35,198 nucleotides of DNA from Miltoncostaeales bacterium (GCA_030833665.1 JAURGT010000016.1:1-35198); one strand, 5' to 3'. Positions 1-8,746 are shown, counted from the first letter of the stretch. Program-made: numbers and translations. Notes: a model not told the origin generated them from the letters alone.

Positions 1-1
1 G

Positions 2-481
2 CGCGGCCTCATCATCACCAACAACCACGTGATCGAGGACGCATCCGGGGACGAGGTGATGGTGATCACCGCCGACAAGCGCAAGGTGCCCGCCACCATC
101 GCGGCCCGCAACCCGTCGAAGGACCTCGCCGTGCTCAAGCCAAAGGGCTCCGTGGGTGAGGGGGTGGAGCTCGCCGCCGAGCCGGATGGCGCGCTCAGGT
201 CGGGTGACCAGGTGTTCGCCATCGGCAGCCCGTTCGGACTGCAGGGCACCGTGACCGTGGGCGTCGTGAGCGCGGTGAGCCGCCAGGGCGATGGTGGCAT
301 GCGGATGATCCAGACCGATGCCCCCATCAACCCGGGCAACTCCGGCGGCGGCCTCTTCGACCTGCGCGGTCGCCTCGTGGGGGTGCCCACGTCCATCAAC
401 TCGCCCGTGCCGGGCAACGTCGGCATCGGATTCGCGGTGCCCGCGAACCAGGTGCGAATCGAACTGGAGAACGTCAAGTGA
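2..481 (+). CDS. HtrA/DegP-like S1C serine protease, 5'-truncated by window edge
   Basis: The frame is open from the first bases of the window, so the N-terminus lies outside it. The visible part holds the whole trypsin-like catalytic set of the HtrA family: His in ITNNHVIED (codon 26-28), Asp in SKDLAVLK (codon 122-124) and nucleophile Ser in NPGNSGGGLF (codon 341-343). The protein stops about 45 residues after the Ser, so no C-terminal PDZ domain follows, unlike DegP, DegS and most actinobacterial HtrA proteins. Family members degrade or sense misfolded proteins outside the cytoplasmic membrane, usually held by an N-terminal signal or anchor, which cannot be seen here. The stop lies 17 bases before the moxR start, so the two are probably co-transcribed. 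The protease call is firm; the substrate is unknown. Confidence 0.92.
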   Translation, partial: RGLIITNNHVIEDASGDEVMVITADKRKVPATIAARNPSKDLAVLKPKGSVGEGVELAAEPDGALRSGDQVFAIGSPFGLQGTVTVGVVSAVSRQGDGGMRMIQTDAPINPGNSGGGLFDLRGRLVGVPTSINSPVPGNVGIGFAVPANQVRIELENVK

Positions 482-498
482 GTGACGAAGGAGCAGCC

Positions 499-1575
499 AT
501 GTCGGAGACCACCGAGATCGGCGGGGGCGCCGCCGGCCCGCCGCAGGCCGGGGGCCATCCCGGCGATGGCGCCGTGCCCGTGCCGTCACCCACCGCCACT
601 CCACGCGACCGGCTCGAGGCCGTGCTCTATGAGCTGCGGCGCGTGGTGGTGGGTCAGGATGAGCTGCTCGACCGCATCCTCGTGGCGCTGCTCGCCCGCG
701 GACACGTCCTGCTCGAGGGCGTGCCGGGCCTCGCCAAGACGCTCACGCTCGAGACCGTCGCCAGGGTGTCGGGCGGACGCTTCAGCCGCATCCAGTTCAC
801 GCCCGACCTGGTGCCGAGCGACGTCGTGGGCGGCCAGGTGCTCGATCGCGAGGGCGAGTTCACCACGCGCCTCGGCCCGGTGTTCGCCAACTTCGTGCTG
901 GCCGACGAGATCAACCGCGCGCCGGCCAAGGTGCAATCGGCGCTGCTCGAGGTGATGGCCGAGGGCCACGCGTCTATCGCCGGCGAGACCCACCCCGTGG
1001 ACAAGCCCTTCTTCGTGCTGGCCACGCAGAACCCGATCGAGAGCGAGGGCGTGTACGCCCTGCCGGAGGCCCAGCTCGACCGCTTCATCTTCAAGCTGGT
1101 GGTGGGCTACCCGACGGCCGCGGATGAGGAGGAGATCGTGCGCCGGATGGCGTCCGACCCGCCCGAGCCCCGCCGCCTGCTCGACCCCGAGCAGATCATC
1201 GAGCTGCAGCAGAAGGCCGACGAGGTGTTCGTCGACCACCGCGTGCGCTCGTACGCGGTGCAGCTGGTCACCGCCACGAGGAATCCGGCCGAGGCCGGCC
1301 TGCCCGACCTGGCGCCATACCTCGAGCTCGGTGGATCGCCCCGCGCGTCGCTTTCGCTCATCCGCGGGGCCCGTGCGCTTGCCGTGATGCGCGGTCGCTC
1401 GTACGTGTTGCCCGAGGATGTCGCGTCGCTGTTCCATGACTCCCTGCGGCACCGCGTGGTCTTGAGCTACGAAGCGCTGGCGGCCGAGGTGGAGCCCGAT
1501 CAGGTGCTCGATCGCATCGTCGCGGCCATCCCGCAGCCCAAGGTGGAGATCGGTGGCGGCCGCGCCACCGGCTGA
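499..1575 (+). CDS. MoxR-family AAA+ ATPase
   Basis: A 358-residue MoxR-type AAA+ ATPase. Walker A is GVPGLAKT (about residues 74-81) and Walker B is LADEIN (about 134-139), followed by a sensor region with ATQNP and the MoxR-typical LPEAQLDRF segment. MoxR ATPases act as cytoplasmic chaperones that insert cofactors or mature partners carrying VWA domains, and the three downstream genes are such partners. I chose ATG 499 because AAGGAG at 488-493 sits 5 bases upstream. A GTG at 478 would overlap the protease stop and add seven residues. The first 35 or so residues are Gly/Pro/Ala-rich and look disordered. The family is certain; the client process is not. Confidence 0.95.
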   Translation: MSETTEIGGGAAGPPQAGGHPGDGAVPVPSPTATPRDRLEAVLYELRRVVVGQDELLDRILVALLARGHVLLEGVPGLAKTLTLETVARVSGGRFSRIQFTPDLVPSDVVGGQVLDREGEFTTRLGPVFANFVLADEINRAPAKVQSALLEVMAEGHASIAGETHPVDKPFFVLATQNPIESEGVYALPEAQLDRFIFKLVVGYPTAADEEEIVRRMASDPPEPRRLLDPEQIIELQQKADEVFVDHRVRSYAVQLVTATRNPAEAGLPDLAPYLELGGSPRASLSLIRGARALAVMRGRSYVLPEDVASLFHDSLRHRVVLSYEALAAEVEPDQVLDRIVAAIPQPKVEIGGGRATG

Positions 1576-2488
1576 GGCCACGCCCACCGCGGCGTCGACC
1601 GGCCGCAGCGCAGCAGCGCTGCTGCGCCGCGTGGAGGTGCGCGTGGGCCGCAGGCTCGACGGCCTGCTGCAGGGCGAGCGCCGGGGACGGCGCCCGGGCC
1701 CCGGCGGCGAGGCCGCGATCACCCGCGCGTACGAGCCGGGTGACGACGTGCGCTGGATCGACTGGCCGCTCACGGCGCGGTCGGGCCAGCCGATGGTGCG
1801 CGTGCCCGAACTCGAGCCGGTGCTCACCACCTGGGCGCTGGTGGACATGTCGCCGTCGATGGCCTTCGGCACGCACGGCGGCACGAAGATCGACCAGGCA
1901 CGCGAGGTGGTGGCGGCGCTCGGCGTGGTGCTGCGACGGCGCGGCGATCGGCTGGGCCTCGCGGTGACCACCGGCGGCGACCTCGACCTGGTGCACGCGC
2001 CGCGCGGCGACCGCCGCGGGCTGATTGACGCCGTGGCCGCCGTGGAGTCGGTGGTGCCTCACGGCGAAGGCCGCACCGACCTGGCCCGCGCCGTGAGCCT
2101 GGTGGGCCGCGTGGCGCGCCATCGCGGCATGGTGGTGATCATCAGCGACATGCCCTGGGCCGAGGGTCTCGAGCGCGCCATCGGGGGACTCGGTCGCAAG
2201 CACGATGTGATCGTGGTGGAGATCCGCGACCGGCGCGAGCGGGAGATCCCGCCGGTCGGGGTGATCCCGCTGCGTGATGTCGAGACGGGCCGCACCCTGC
2301 TCGTGGACACCTCGGACCCGCGGTTCCAGGAGCGCTTCGCCGCCGCGGTGGACGATGCCGAGCGCCGCCGCCGCGGCATGATCGCCCGCACGGGTGCGCG
2401 ATATGTGGTGATGGAGCCCGGCCGCGACTGGCTGCTCGACCTCGCCCGCGCGCTCGGCACGGCCCGCCCCGCCCGGAGGGCCGTCTGA
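1553..2488 (+). CDS. DUF58 domain protein (VWA-like), MoxR partner
   Basis: A 311-residue DUF58 protein recognised by the hallmark YEPGDDVRWIDWPLTAR segment (about residues 61-77), followed by a VWA-like fold with a partial metal-site motif, DMSPS (about 99-103). There is no membrane segment, so it is probably cytoplasmic, whereas many DUF58 proteins carry two N-terminal helices. The GTG start overlaps moxR by 23 bases, which implies translational coupling; the next in-frame ATG would remove the DUF58 motif. DUF58 proteins almost always accompany MoxR ATPases and VWA proteins and probably work as adaptor or client, but their biochemical role is not established. Confidence 0.9.
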   Translation: MAAAPPAEATPTAASTGRSAAALLRRVEVRVGRRLDGLLQGERRGRRPGPGGEAAITRAYEPGDDVRWIDWPLTARSGQPMVRVPELEPVLTTWALVDMSPSMAFGTHGGTKIDQAREVVAALGVVLRRRGDRLGLAVTTGGDLDLVHAPRGDRRGLIDAVAAVESVVPHGEGRTDLARAVSLVGRVARHRGMVVIISDMPWAEGLERAIGGLGRKHDVIVVEIRDRREREIPPVGVIPLRDVETGRTLLVDTSDPRFQERFAAAVDDAERRRRGMIARTGARYVVMEPGRDWLLDLARALGTARPARRAV

Positions 2489-2490
2489 GC

Positions 2491-3426
2491 ATGGTCAGCT
2501 TCGCGAGCCCCTGGGCCCTGCTGCTGCTCATCCCGCTGTGTGCGGGGGTTGCCTGGTGGATGCTGCGCGAGCGCCGCGGCTCCCGGCGCGCGGCCGTGCC
2601 GTTCGCCGACCTCGACCTTGTGGCGTTTGCCGCGCCGAAGCGCCGGTGGACCCGTTGGCTGCCGGGCTCCCTCCTCGTGCTCGCCCTCATCGCCTTCACC
2701 GTGGCGCTCGCGCGCCCGGAGTCGGTCACCAGCGTGCCGCGCGAGGAGGGCACCATCATGCTCGCCATCGACGTCTCCGGCTCGATGGCCGCCGATGATG
2801 TGTCGCCCTATCGCCTGCGCGCCGCGCAGGACGCCGCCAAGACCTTCGCGGAGCGCGTACCCCGGCAGTTCCAGGTGGGCCTTGTGGCCTTCAACGGGCA
2901 GGCCGACGTGCTGCTGCCGCCGTCCACCGACCGCGAGGCGTTCAAGCGCTCGGTCGACTCCCTCGTGGCCGATGGCGCAACGGCGTCGGGCGAGGCGATC
3001 ATCTCGTCGGTGGAGGCGATCCGCTCCACGCAGCCGGGGGCCGAGAAGCTGAGAAGCGCCCGGGTGCTGCTGCTTTCCGATGGCGCCAACACCGTGGGCA
3101 CCATGCCGCAGGACGCCGCGCAGGTGGCCAAGGAAGCCGGCGTGCCGGTGTACACCGTGGCGCTCGGAACGGCAGAGGGCGTGCTGCCCGACGGCCGCGC
3201 GGTGCCGCCCGACCCGGCGTCGCTCGCGGCCGTTGCGGAGATCACCGGGGGCGAGGCCTTCGAGAGCAAGGACGCCGAGTCGGTGCGCACCGTGTACGAG
3301 GACCTCGGCACGTTCGTGGGCACCAAGACCATCATGAGCGAGGCCACGGCGTGGCCCACGGCCATCGCGGCGCTGCTGCTGATGCTCGCCGGCGTGGCGG
3401 CGTGGCGCGTGGGGCCGCGGCTTTGA
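2491..3426 (+). CDS. BatA-like membrane protein with VWA domain
   Basis: A 311-residue protein with an N-terminal BatA-type segment: a helix at about 7-24 starting SPWALLLLIPL, a basic loop, and a second helix at about 57-75. A von Willebrand A domain follows, with an intact MIDAS motif DVSGS (Asp94, Ser96, Ser98), a Thr in the DGATASGEA loop and the LLSDGANT strand. A C-terminal helix lies at about 289-306. The VWA domain should face outward between membrane helices, as in Bat proteins of MoxR operons. It starts 2 bases after the DUF58 stop, with GGAGGG about 10 bases upstream of the ATG. The exact function of Bat proteins is unresolved. Confidence 0.9.
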   Translation: MVSFASPWALLLLIPLCAGVAWWMLRERRGSRRAAVPFADLDLVAFAAPKRRWTRWLPGSLLVLALIAFTVALARPESVTSVPREEGTIMLAIDVSGSMAADDVSPYRLRAAQDAAKTFAERVPRQFQVGLVAFNGQADVLLPPSTDREAFKRSVDSLVADGATASGEAIISSVEAIRSTQPGAEKLRSARVLLLSDGANTVGTMPQDAAQVAKEAGVPVYTVALGTAEGVLPDGRAVPPDPASLAAVAEITGGEAFESKDAESVRTVYEDLGTFVGTKTIMSEATAWPTAIAALLLMLAGVAAWRVGPRL

Positions 3427-4406
3427 CCTTCCTCTCGCCGATGTGGCTGTGGGCGCTGCTCATCGTGCCCGGGCTCGTGGCCCTCGCCGTGGTGTGGGAG
3501 CGCCAGCGCGGGGAGGCCGCCAGGGCGTTCGCCGACCCGCGCGTGATGGCCATCGGCGCCGATGCGCGCGGCCGCATGCTCCGCCGCGTAGCCCTCGGGC
3601 TGGCCATCCTCGCGGCCGCCATGGGACCCATCGCCCTGGCGCGACCGGCCGTGGACACCACCGAGGAGCGCCGCCAGGGCGCCGTGATGCTCGCCATCGA
3701 CACCTCGAACAGCATGCAGAAGACCGATCTGCAGCCGACGCGCCTCGAGGCGGCGAAGGAGGCCGCCAACAGGTTCCTCGACGCGGCGCCCGACGAGGCC
3801 CTGATCGGCGTCGCCACCTTCGATGACCGGGCCATAGTGCGCGTGGCGCCAACGCTCGACCGGCCCGCCGTGCGCGCGGCGCTTGACGGCCTCGAGGTGA
3901 AGGAGGGCACGGCCCTTGGCTCGGCCGTCGTGGCGAGCCTCGGCGCGTTGAGCGGCGCCGGGGTGCTCGAGCCGCTGCCGCCCACGCCGCAGCAGTCGGC
4001 CGGTCGCGTGCTGGTGCTCACCGACGGCGCGGGCAACGTCGGGATCACGCCGGAGGAGGCCACCCAGCGCGCCCGCGACAAGCGGGTGCCGCTCTACACC
4101 GTGATGCTGGGCAACGACCCCGGCAGGCCCGACCGACCGCCGCCACCGGAGACCCTGGCCACCATGGCGACGCAGACCGGCGGGGTATTCGCGCAGACCA
4201 CGTCCACCGAGGATCTGGTGCGCATCTTCGAGGACATCGGCGGCGCGCTCACCCAGGTGCCCACGGTGCGCCAGCTCACGGTGCTCGCGCCGATCATCGC
4301 GCTGCTGCTGCTGGGGGGCGCCGGCGTGCTCATGCTCCTGGCGCGCAAGCGGCCGGTGGCCCGTGGCCCGGGCGCAGCCGTGGGGACGCTTCCGCCACTG
4401 ACCTGA
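3423..4406 (+). CDS. Second BatA-like membrane VWA protein
   Basis: A 327-residue paralogue of the preceding gene with the same layout: N-terminal helix (SPMWLWALLIVPG), second helix at about 56-74, VWA domain with MIDAS motif DTSNS (Asp93, Ser95, Ser97) and LVLTDGAGN, and a C-terminal helix followed by a short basic tail. The frame extends farther upstream, but I place the start at TTG 3423, which overlaps the preceding TGA (TTGA) and exactly begins the BatA-like sequence. ATG 3441 is the alternative. Two tandem Bat-type VWA genes after moxR and DUF58 are the usual arrangement. This is the last gene of the cluster; a 33-base gap separates it from the convergent ktr genes. Confidence 0.88.
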   Translation: MTFLSPMWLWALLIVPGLVALAVVWERQRGEAARAFADPRVMAIGADARGRMLRRVALGLAILAAAMGPIALARPAVDTTEERRQGAVMLAIDTSNSMQKTDLQPTRLEAAKEAANRFLDAAPDEALIGVATFDDRAIVRVAPTLDRPAVRAALDGLEVKEGTALGSAVVASLGALSGAGVLEPLPPTPQQSAGRVLVLTDGAGNVGITPEEATQRARDKRVPLYTVMLGNDPGRPDRPPPPETLATMATQTGGVFAQTTSTEDLVRIFEDIGGALTQVPTVRQLTVLAPIIALLLLGGAGVLMLLARKRPVARGPGAAVGTLPPLT

Positions 4407-4439
4407 CCGATACCCCGTAGGTCGCGGCCCGGCACCCGC

Positions 4440-5096
4440 CTACTCGAGGCGCGAGAACCTCTCGACATTCTCCTTCTCGCCGATGACCAGCAGGACGTCA
4501 TCACCGTGCAGCACGGTGTCGGGCCCGGTGAGGGTGAAGCGCCCCCCCGGTGCCTTGGTGCACACGACGGTGACGTCGTACCTGCTGCGCAGGCCGACAT
4601 CCGCGAGGGTGCGGCCGAGGGCCTCCTTGGGCGCGGTGGTCTCAGCCATCGCGAAGTCGGCGCCGATCAGCACGAAATCGAGGGTGAGGCCCACGAGGCC
4701 GTGTGCCACCCGGTCGCCCATGTCGCGCTCCGGGAACACCACGCGGTGCACCCCCAGCCGCTCGAGGATACGCCCGTGGCGGTCGCTCACGGCCTTGGCC
4801 CACACGCGCGGCACGCCGAGCTCGAGCAGCACCGATGCGGCCAGGATGCTCGCCTCGATGTCGTTGCCGATGGCCACGACCGCGGTTTGCACCTCCTCCG
4901 CGCCGATCAGTTGCATGGCGTCGATGTCGGTGGCGTCCACCTGCACGGCCTCGGCGAGCATGGGGGCGTGCCGCTGTACGAGCTTCTCGTCGGAGTCGAC
5001 GCCGACGACGTCCTGCCCCAACTCCATCAGGCTCATCGCGGCCGCCGATCCGAAGCGGCCCAGCCCCACGATCATGATCTCCGACCTGCTAGCCAA
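4440..5096 (-). CDS. ktrA: Potassium uptake regulator KtrA/TrkA-type (RCK protein)
   Basis: A 218-residue cytoplasmic RCK protein. An N-terminal Rossmann TrkA-N domain carries GLGRFG (residues 11-16) and an acidic Asp34 at the end of the second strand for the nucleotide ribose. A C-terminal TrkA-C domain runs from about 135. The sequence closely follows the KtrA pattern (AIGNDIEAS, PERDMGDRVAHGL). KtrA rings bind ATP/ADP or NAD(H) and gate the KtrB channel. The probable start is TTG 5096, which overlaps the ktrB stop by 8 bases and gives a KtrA-like N-terminus; ATG 5075 with GGAG just upstream is the alternative. The gene lies directly downstream of ktrB. Confidence 0.92.
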   Translation of the reverse strand: MASRSEIMIVGLGRFGSAAAMSLMELGQDVVGVDSDEKLVQRHAPMLAEAVQVDATDIDAMQLIGAEEVQTAVVAIGNDIEASILAASVLLELGVPRVWAKAVSDRHGRILERLGVHRVVFPERDMGDRVAHGLVGLTLDFVLIGADFAMAETTAPKEALGRTLADVGLRSRYDVTVVCTKAPGGRFTLTGPDTVLHGDDVLLVIGEKENVERFSRLE

Positions 5097-6423
5097 CGAT
5101 CGGCCTTTCCTCGGGGTAGCGGTACGTGGTTCCCGTCTCGCGGAGGACGAGCGCGGCGCCGAGCAATTGGGGCGCGAGGCGTCCGACCACCATGAGCACG
5201 ATCAGTATGCCTTCGGCCACGCCCGGCAGCGAGCCGGTGATGCCGGTCGAGAGGCCCGTCGTGGTGAAGGCCGACGTCACCTCGAACAACGCGGCATTCA
5301 GGCCGACATCGGACGCGATGAGCAGTGCGATGGTGCCCACGAGGATCGAGCTGGCGAAGATGACCGTGACCGAAAGCGCCTGCCTGATCGCCGCGGACGG
5401 CAGCCGGCGTCCCATGAACTGCACGTCGCCTGCGCCGCGAAGCGATGCCACGGTGGCCAGGGCGAGCACGAGCATGGTGGTGACCTTGATTCCACCGGCC
5501 GGCGACACGCTGCCGCCGCCGATGAGCATGAGGAAGTCGGTGAAGAAGAGCGTCTCCTCCCGCATGTCCCCGTAGTTCACGGTGGAGAGGCCCGCCGAGC
5601 GGGGGGTGACCGCCTGGAAGGCCCCGTTGAGCAGGCGCTCGCCCTCGGGCATGGCGCCGAGGGTGGCGGGGTTGGTCCACTCGAAGATCGTGATGATCAC
5701 GAACCCCAGCCCGAGCAGTATCGCCGTGCCCAGCAGCGTGAGGCGCGTATGCAGCGACCAGCGCAGACGCGACAGCCCCATGCGCCGCCGGCGCGTGAGG
5801 TCGGCCCACACGGGAACCCCGAGTCCCCCGGCGATGATGCCGATCGCGATCGTCCCGAGCACGACGACATCACCCTGGAAGCGCGCCAGGCTGTCCGTGA
5901 AGAGGCTGAAGCCGGCGCCGTTGAAGGCGCTCACCGCCTGGAAGAGGGCTTCCCACGCCGCGGAGCCCGGGCTGACGTCGAGGGATGCGAAGCGCGCGAA
6001 GAGGACGAGGGCCAGCACGGCCTCGATGGTGGCCGACAGGATCGCCACCCCGATGATCACGCGCTTGATCTCGCCCGGGTCGAGGATGCCCTGCTCGGCC
6101 TGGGCCGCCTGCCGGCGCCGCATGCCGAGCCGCCCGCCGATGATCACCACGAGCAGGGCGGTGAAGGTCATGATGCCCAGGCCACCCAGCTGCATGAGGA
6201 CCAGCAGCACCGCCTCGCCGAAGCCCGTCCAGTACGTGGCGGTGTCGACCACCGTGAGGCCGGTCACCGTCACGGCGCTCGCGGCCGTGAACACGGCGTC
6301 GCCGAACGGAGCTGCTCCGCCCCCGGTGCTGCTGATGGGCAGCATGAGCAGCACGGTGCCCACGGCGATGACGCCGAGGAAGGCGAGCAGCAGCGGACGC
6401 GTGGGGCGCACGCGCTTCCTCAT
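5089..6423 (-). CDS. ktrB: Ktr/Trk-type potassium uptake membrane subunit
   Basis: A 444-residue Trk/Ktr/HKT superfamily channel subunit with four repeated membrane-pore-membrane units. The four filter loops can be seen as VTVTGL (about 51-56), FNGAGF, TPRSAGL and FTTTGL, each with the conserved Gly that lines the potassium site. With KtrA it forms a potassium (often sodium-linked) uptake system in the cytoplasmic membrane. The frame is open far upstream, but that part is an Arg-rich, shadow-like sequence. I start at ATG 6423, giving a basic N-terminus followed at once by the first helix; GTG 6450 is possible. No clear Shine-Dalgarno or -10 box was found for it. Confidence 0.92.
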   Translation of the reverse strand: MRKRVRPTRPLLLAFLGVIAVGTVLLMLPISSTGGGAAPFGDAVFTAASAVTVTGLTVVDTATYWTGFGEAVLLVLMQLGGLGIMTFTALLVVIIGGRLGMRRRQAAQAEQGILDPGEIKRVIIGVAILSATIEAVLALVLFARFASLDVSPGSAAWEALFQAVSAFNGAGFSLFTDSLARFQGDVVVLGTIAIGIIAGGLGVPVWADLTRRRRMGLSRLRWSLHTRLTLLGTAILLGLGFVIITIFEWTNPATLGAMPEGERLLNGAFQAVTPRSAGLSTVNYGDMREETLFFTDFLMLIGGGSVSPAGGIKVTTMLVLALATVASLRGAGDVQFMGRRLPSAAIRQALSVTVIFASSILVGTIALLIASDVGLNAALFEVTSAFTTTGLSTGITGSLPGVAEGILIVLMVVGRLAPQLLGAALVLRETGTTYRYPEERPIVG

Positions 6424-6591
6424 GGCGGGGCGCCGGGTGGGCCACCTCACGGCGCGCCGGCTCCGTCGTGCGCCACGGATGCGAAGGCCAGCCCGGACCG
6501 CGCGCGCCGCTCGCCGTCGGCCGCGCTGCTCATGTGGGCAGTGGGGGCGCCATCGGGGCGATCCTCGCAGATGCACCGGAAGCGCGTGGGG

Positions 6592-6597
6592 TAGGGT
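6592..6597 (+). promoter_or_regulatory. Predicted -10 box (TAGGGT) of a leaderless transcript
   Basis: TAGGGT lies 7 bases before GTG 6605. With the usual -10 to start-point distance the transcript would begin at or next to the start codon. There is no convincing -35 hexamer. It supports GTG 6605 as the start of the flippase-like gene. Confidence 0.5.
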
Positions 6598-6604
6598 CAC
6601 GCGG

Positions 6605-7786
6605 GTGTCGCATCTCACGCGCTTCATCCCCCAGCGCATCCGGGGCAAGCACAGCGATCCCAAGGCCTGGCGCCACATGGACAGCGCCGCGCTCAAGGGA
6701 CTGCTCAAGCGCGTCATCACCTACGCGGTCTTCCTCATCATCATCTTCTTCGTCGTCAAGCTGGTGCCGAAGATCTGGGCCGATGTCGAGGCGGGAGATC
6801 CCAAGCTGGTGGCGCTGGCCGTGCCCTTCGAGATCCTCTCGATTGCCGGGTACGTGCTGCTGTTCTGGGCCGTCTACGGCGCCGCCGCGCGCATGCTCTC
6901 GCAGGGCAGCGACACCCCCGCTCGCCCGCTCTCGCTCAAGGAGAGCATGCAGCTCACCACCTCGCGCCTGGCCCTCGGCGACACCCTGCCCGGCGGGGGA
7001 GCCACGGGCTTCGCCGTGCAGTTCTGGGCCCTCGCGCGCGCGGGGTTCAACGCCGCGCAGATCTCGCGCACCACCACCGCGTTCCTGATCCTCTCGAACA
7101 CCGTGATGACCGTGATGATCATGCTGCTCGGCGTGGCTATCGGAGCGGGACTCGTGAGCGGCGACCTGCACCCGGCGATCACGTGGATCCCCGCCGCCAT
7201 CGCCGCCGCGGTGGTGATCGCGATCCTGCTCTTCGCCCGCAAGGGCAAGACCTTCGTCCCCCCCGACGAGGACACGCAGGAGAAGCTCACCGGGCGCTTC
7301 GCCAAGACGCGCACGCTGATCCGGGAGGTCGGCGACCGCCTGCCGCCCGGGGCGTACGACGCCGTCCGCACCATCCGCCGCCCCGCCGCGATCACGGGCA
7401 TGCTCGCCAATCCGGGCTTCGACTTCGTGGCCTTCTACCTGGGCATCGCGTCGGTCACCGAGCCGATCGCGCTGCCCGTGATGCTCATGGCCTACTTCAT
7501 CGGGCAGGTCGGCTCGCTGGTGCCGCTGCCGGGGGGGATCGGGGGCGTGCAGGGGCTCGCCATCGCCGTACTGGTGGCCGGCGGCATGGACGTGCACTCC
7601 GCCACCGCCGGTGTGCTGGTGTGGACCGGGGTGGCCCTCGGCACCCAGATCGTCTGGGGCATGTGGCAATACTGGTTCCTGCGCAAGTCGATCAAGCGCT
7701 GGCAGGCCGACGACGACGCCGCAGAGGCCGGCGGCGGCACGGGCCCCGCAAGTGGCGGCGGGGCGGCTCCGGCCGCGAGCGCCTAG
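6605..7786 (+). CDS. Flippase-like/lysylphosphatidylglycerol synthetase TM-region membrane protein (UPF0104-like)
   Basis: A 393-residue integral membrane protein with seven or eight hydrophobic helices. The segment LPGGGATGFAVQFWALARAG and the later LVPLPGGIGGVQGLA stretch are characteristic of the UPF0104/YbhN family, related to the flippase half of MprF. Members are membrane proteins linked to lipid or lipid-linked glycan translocation; none of the aminoacyl-transferase half of MprF is present. GTG 6605 is preferred because of the -10 box upstream; ATG 6677 would drop 24 residues before the first helix. The C-terminus is Gly/Ala-rich and disordered. The next gene begins 15 bases downstream, probably in the same transcript. 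The substrate is unknown. Confidence 0.8.
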   Translation: MSHLTRFIPQRIRGKHSDPKAWRHMDSAALKGLLKRVITYAVFLIIIFFVVKLVPKIWADVEAGDPKLVALAVPFEILSIAGYVLLFWAVYGAAARMLSQGSDTPARPLSLKESMQLTTSRLALGDTLPGGGATGFAVQFWALARAGFNAAQISRTTTAFLILSNTVMTVMIMLLGVAIGAGLVSGDLHPAITWIPAAIAAAVVIAILLFARKGKTFVPPDEDTQEKLTGRFAKTRTLIREVGDRLPPGAYDAVRTIRRPAAITGMLANPGFDFVAFYLGIASVTEPIALPVMLMAYFIGQVGSLVPLPGGIGGVQGLAIAVLVAGGMDVHSATAGVLVWTGVALGTQIVWGMWQYWFLRKSIKRWQADDDAAEAGGGTGPASGGGAAPAASA

Positions 7787-7801
7787 GAACGGAGCCCGAC
7801 C

Positions 7802-8746
7802 ATGTGTTCACGGATCTTCCTGTCCACCGCATCAGGCGTGCGCGTGGCATGTCGCACCGTCGACTGGTACGTGAGCGACGAGCCAGTGATCTGGGCCCTG
7901 CCCGCCGGGCTCGCCCGCCGGGGCGCCCCCGGCGCCGACGCCCTGGAGTGGACCTCGCGCCACGCATCGCTTGTCGTGAGCGGGTGGGATGCGGTCACAT
8001 CGGAGGGCGTGAATGACGCCGGCCTCGCGGCGCACGTGCTCTATCTCGAGGATTCGGAGTGGGAGGCACCCGACCACCGCCCCGCGCTGGGGAACGTGAT
8101 GTGGGCGCAGTGGGCTCTCGATACCTGCGCGACCGTGGGCGAGGTGCTGGCGTCGCTCGACTCGGTGCGCATCGTCGATGCGCCGATGCGCGGGACCTCA
8201 TTCGGCATGCATCTCGCGGTGGAGGATCGTCATGGCGATGCAGCAGTCGTCGAGGTGCTGCCGGGCGGGGTCGTCGTGCATGAGGGCGCCGAGGCCCGGG
8301 TGGTCACCAACGACCCGCCGCTCGATATGCAGCTCGCCTGTCTGTCTCGATACGCGCCGTTCGGGGGTGCCGACGCGCTTCCCGGCGACGTCGACCCCAT
8401 CTCGCGGTTCGTGCGCGGCACGTACTTCCTCGATCACCTCCCCGAGCCCGCGGATGCCGATGAGGCACTCGCTGGTGCGGTGAGCGTGGCCCGCTCGATG
8501 TCGGTGCCCTTCGGAGCCCCTTCGGAGCCCTTCGGCACCTACCCCACATGGTGGGTCTCGGCCACCGACCTCACCGCGGGCCGGTTCATCTTCCAGTCCA
8601 CTCTTTCGCCCTTCGCAGTCTGGCTCGACCTGCCCGATGCCATGGCGCGCTCATCCGCGGGCCAGCCGATGGCCGTCGATCCGCTGCAACCGGATCTCGC
8701 CGGGGATATCGTCGACCGGTTGCTGCCCCGGGAACTCCCCTACTAG
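7802..8746 (+). CDS. Ntn hydrolase, choloylglycine hydrolase/penicillin acylase type (linear amidase)
   Basis: A 314-residue protein beginning MCSR, so removal of Met exposes Cys2 as the N-terminal nucleophile, the rule in the choloylglycine hydrolase family. Other family positions are present: Arg18 and Asp21 in CRTVDW, and the Asn of VVTNDPPLD matching the oxyanion Asn of bile-salt hydrolases and penicillin V acylases. There is no signal peptide, which agrees with activation by Met removal in the cytoplasm. The family cleaves linear amides such as conjugated bile salts, penicillin V or N-acyl amino acids/homoserine lactones; the substrate cannot be told from sequence. The ATG follows GGAACGGAG at a normal spacing and lies 15 bases after the flippase-like gene. 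Confidence 0.88.
   Translation: MCSRIFLSTASGVRVACRTVDWYVSDEPVIWALPAGLARRGAPGADALEWTSRHASLVVSGWDAVTSEGVNDAGLAAHVLYLEDSEWEAPDHRPALGNVMWAQWALDTCATVGEVLASLDSVRIVDAPMRGTSFGMHLAVEDRHGDAAVVEVLPGGVVVHEGAEARVVTNDPPLDMQLACLSRYAPFGGADALPGDVDPISRFVRGTYFLDHLPEPADADEALAGAVSVARSMSVPFGAPSEPFGTYPTWWVSATDLTAGRFIFQSTLSPFAVWLDLPDAMARSSAGQPMAVDPLQPDLAGDIVDRLLPRELPY

Noticed and set aside
4407-4439. Weak inverted repeat GTAGG/CCTAC between the VWA gene and ktrA as a terminator.
   Set aside because: Only 5 bp with a 17-base loop; too weak to call.
4483-6594. A 703-codon open frame on the + strand opposite ktrA/ktrB.
   Set aside because: Arg/His/Glu-rich antisense shadow; the opposite strand encodes recognisable Ktr proteins.
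6424-6720. N-terminal extension of ktrB to 6720.
   Set aside because: The added residues are Arg/Pro-rich, unlike any Ktr N-terminus, and would overlap the divergent flippase-like gene and its promoter.
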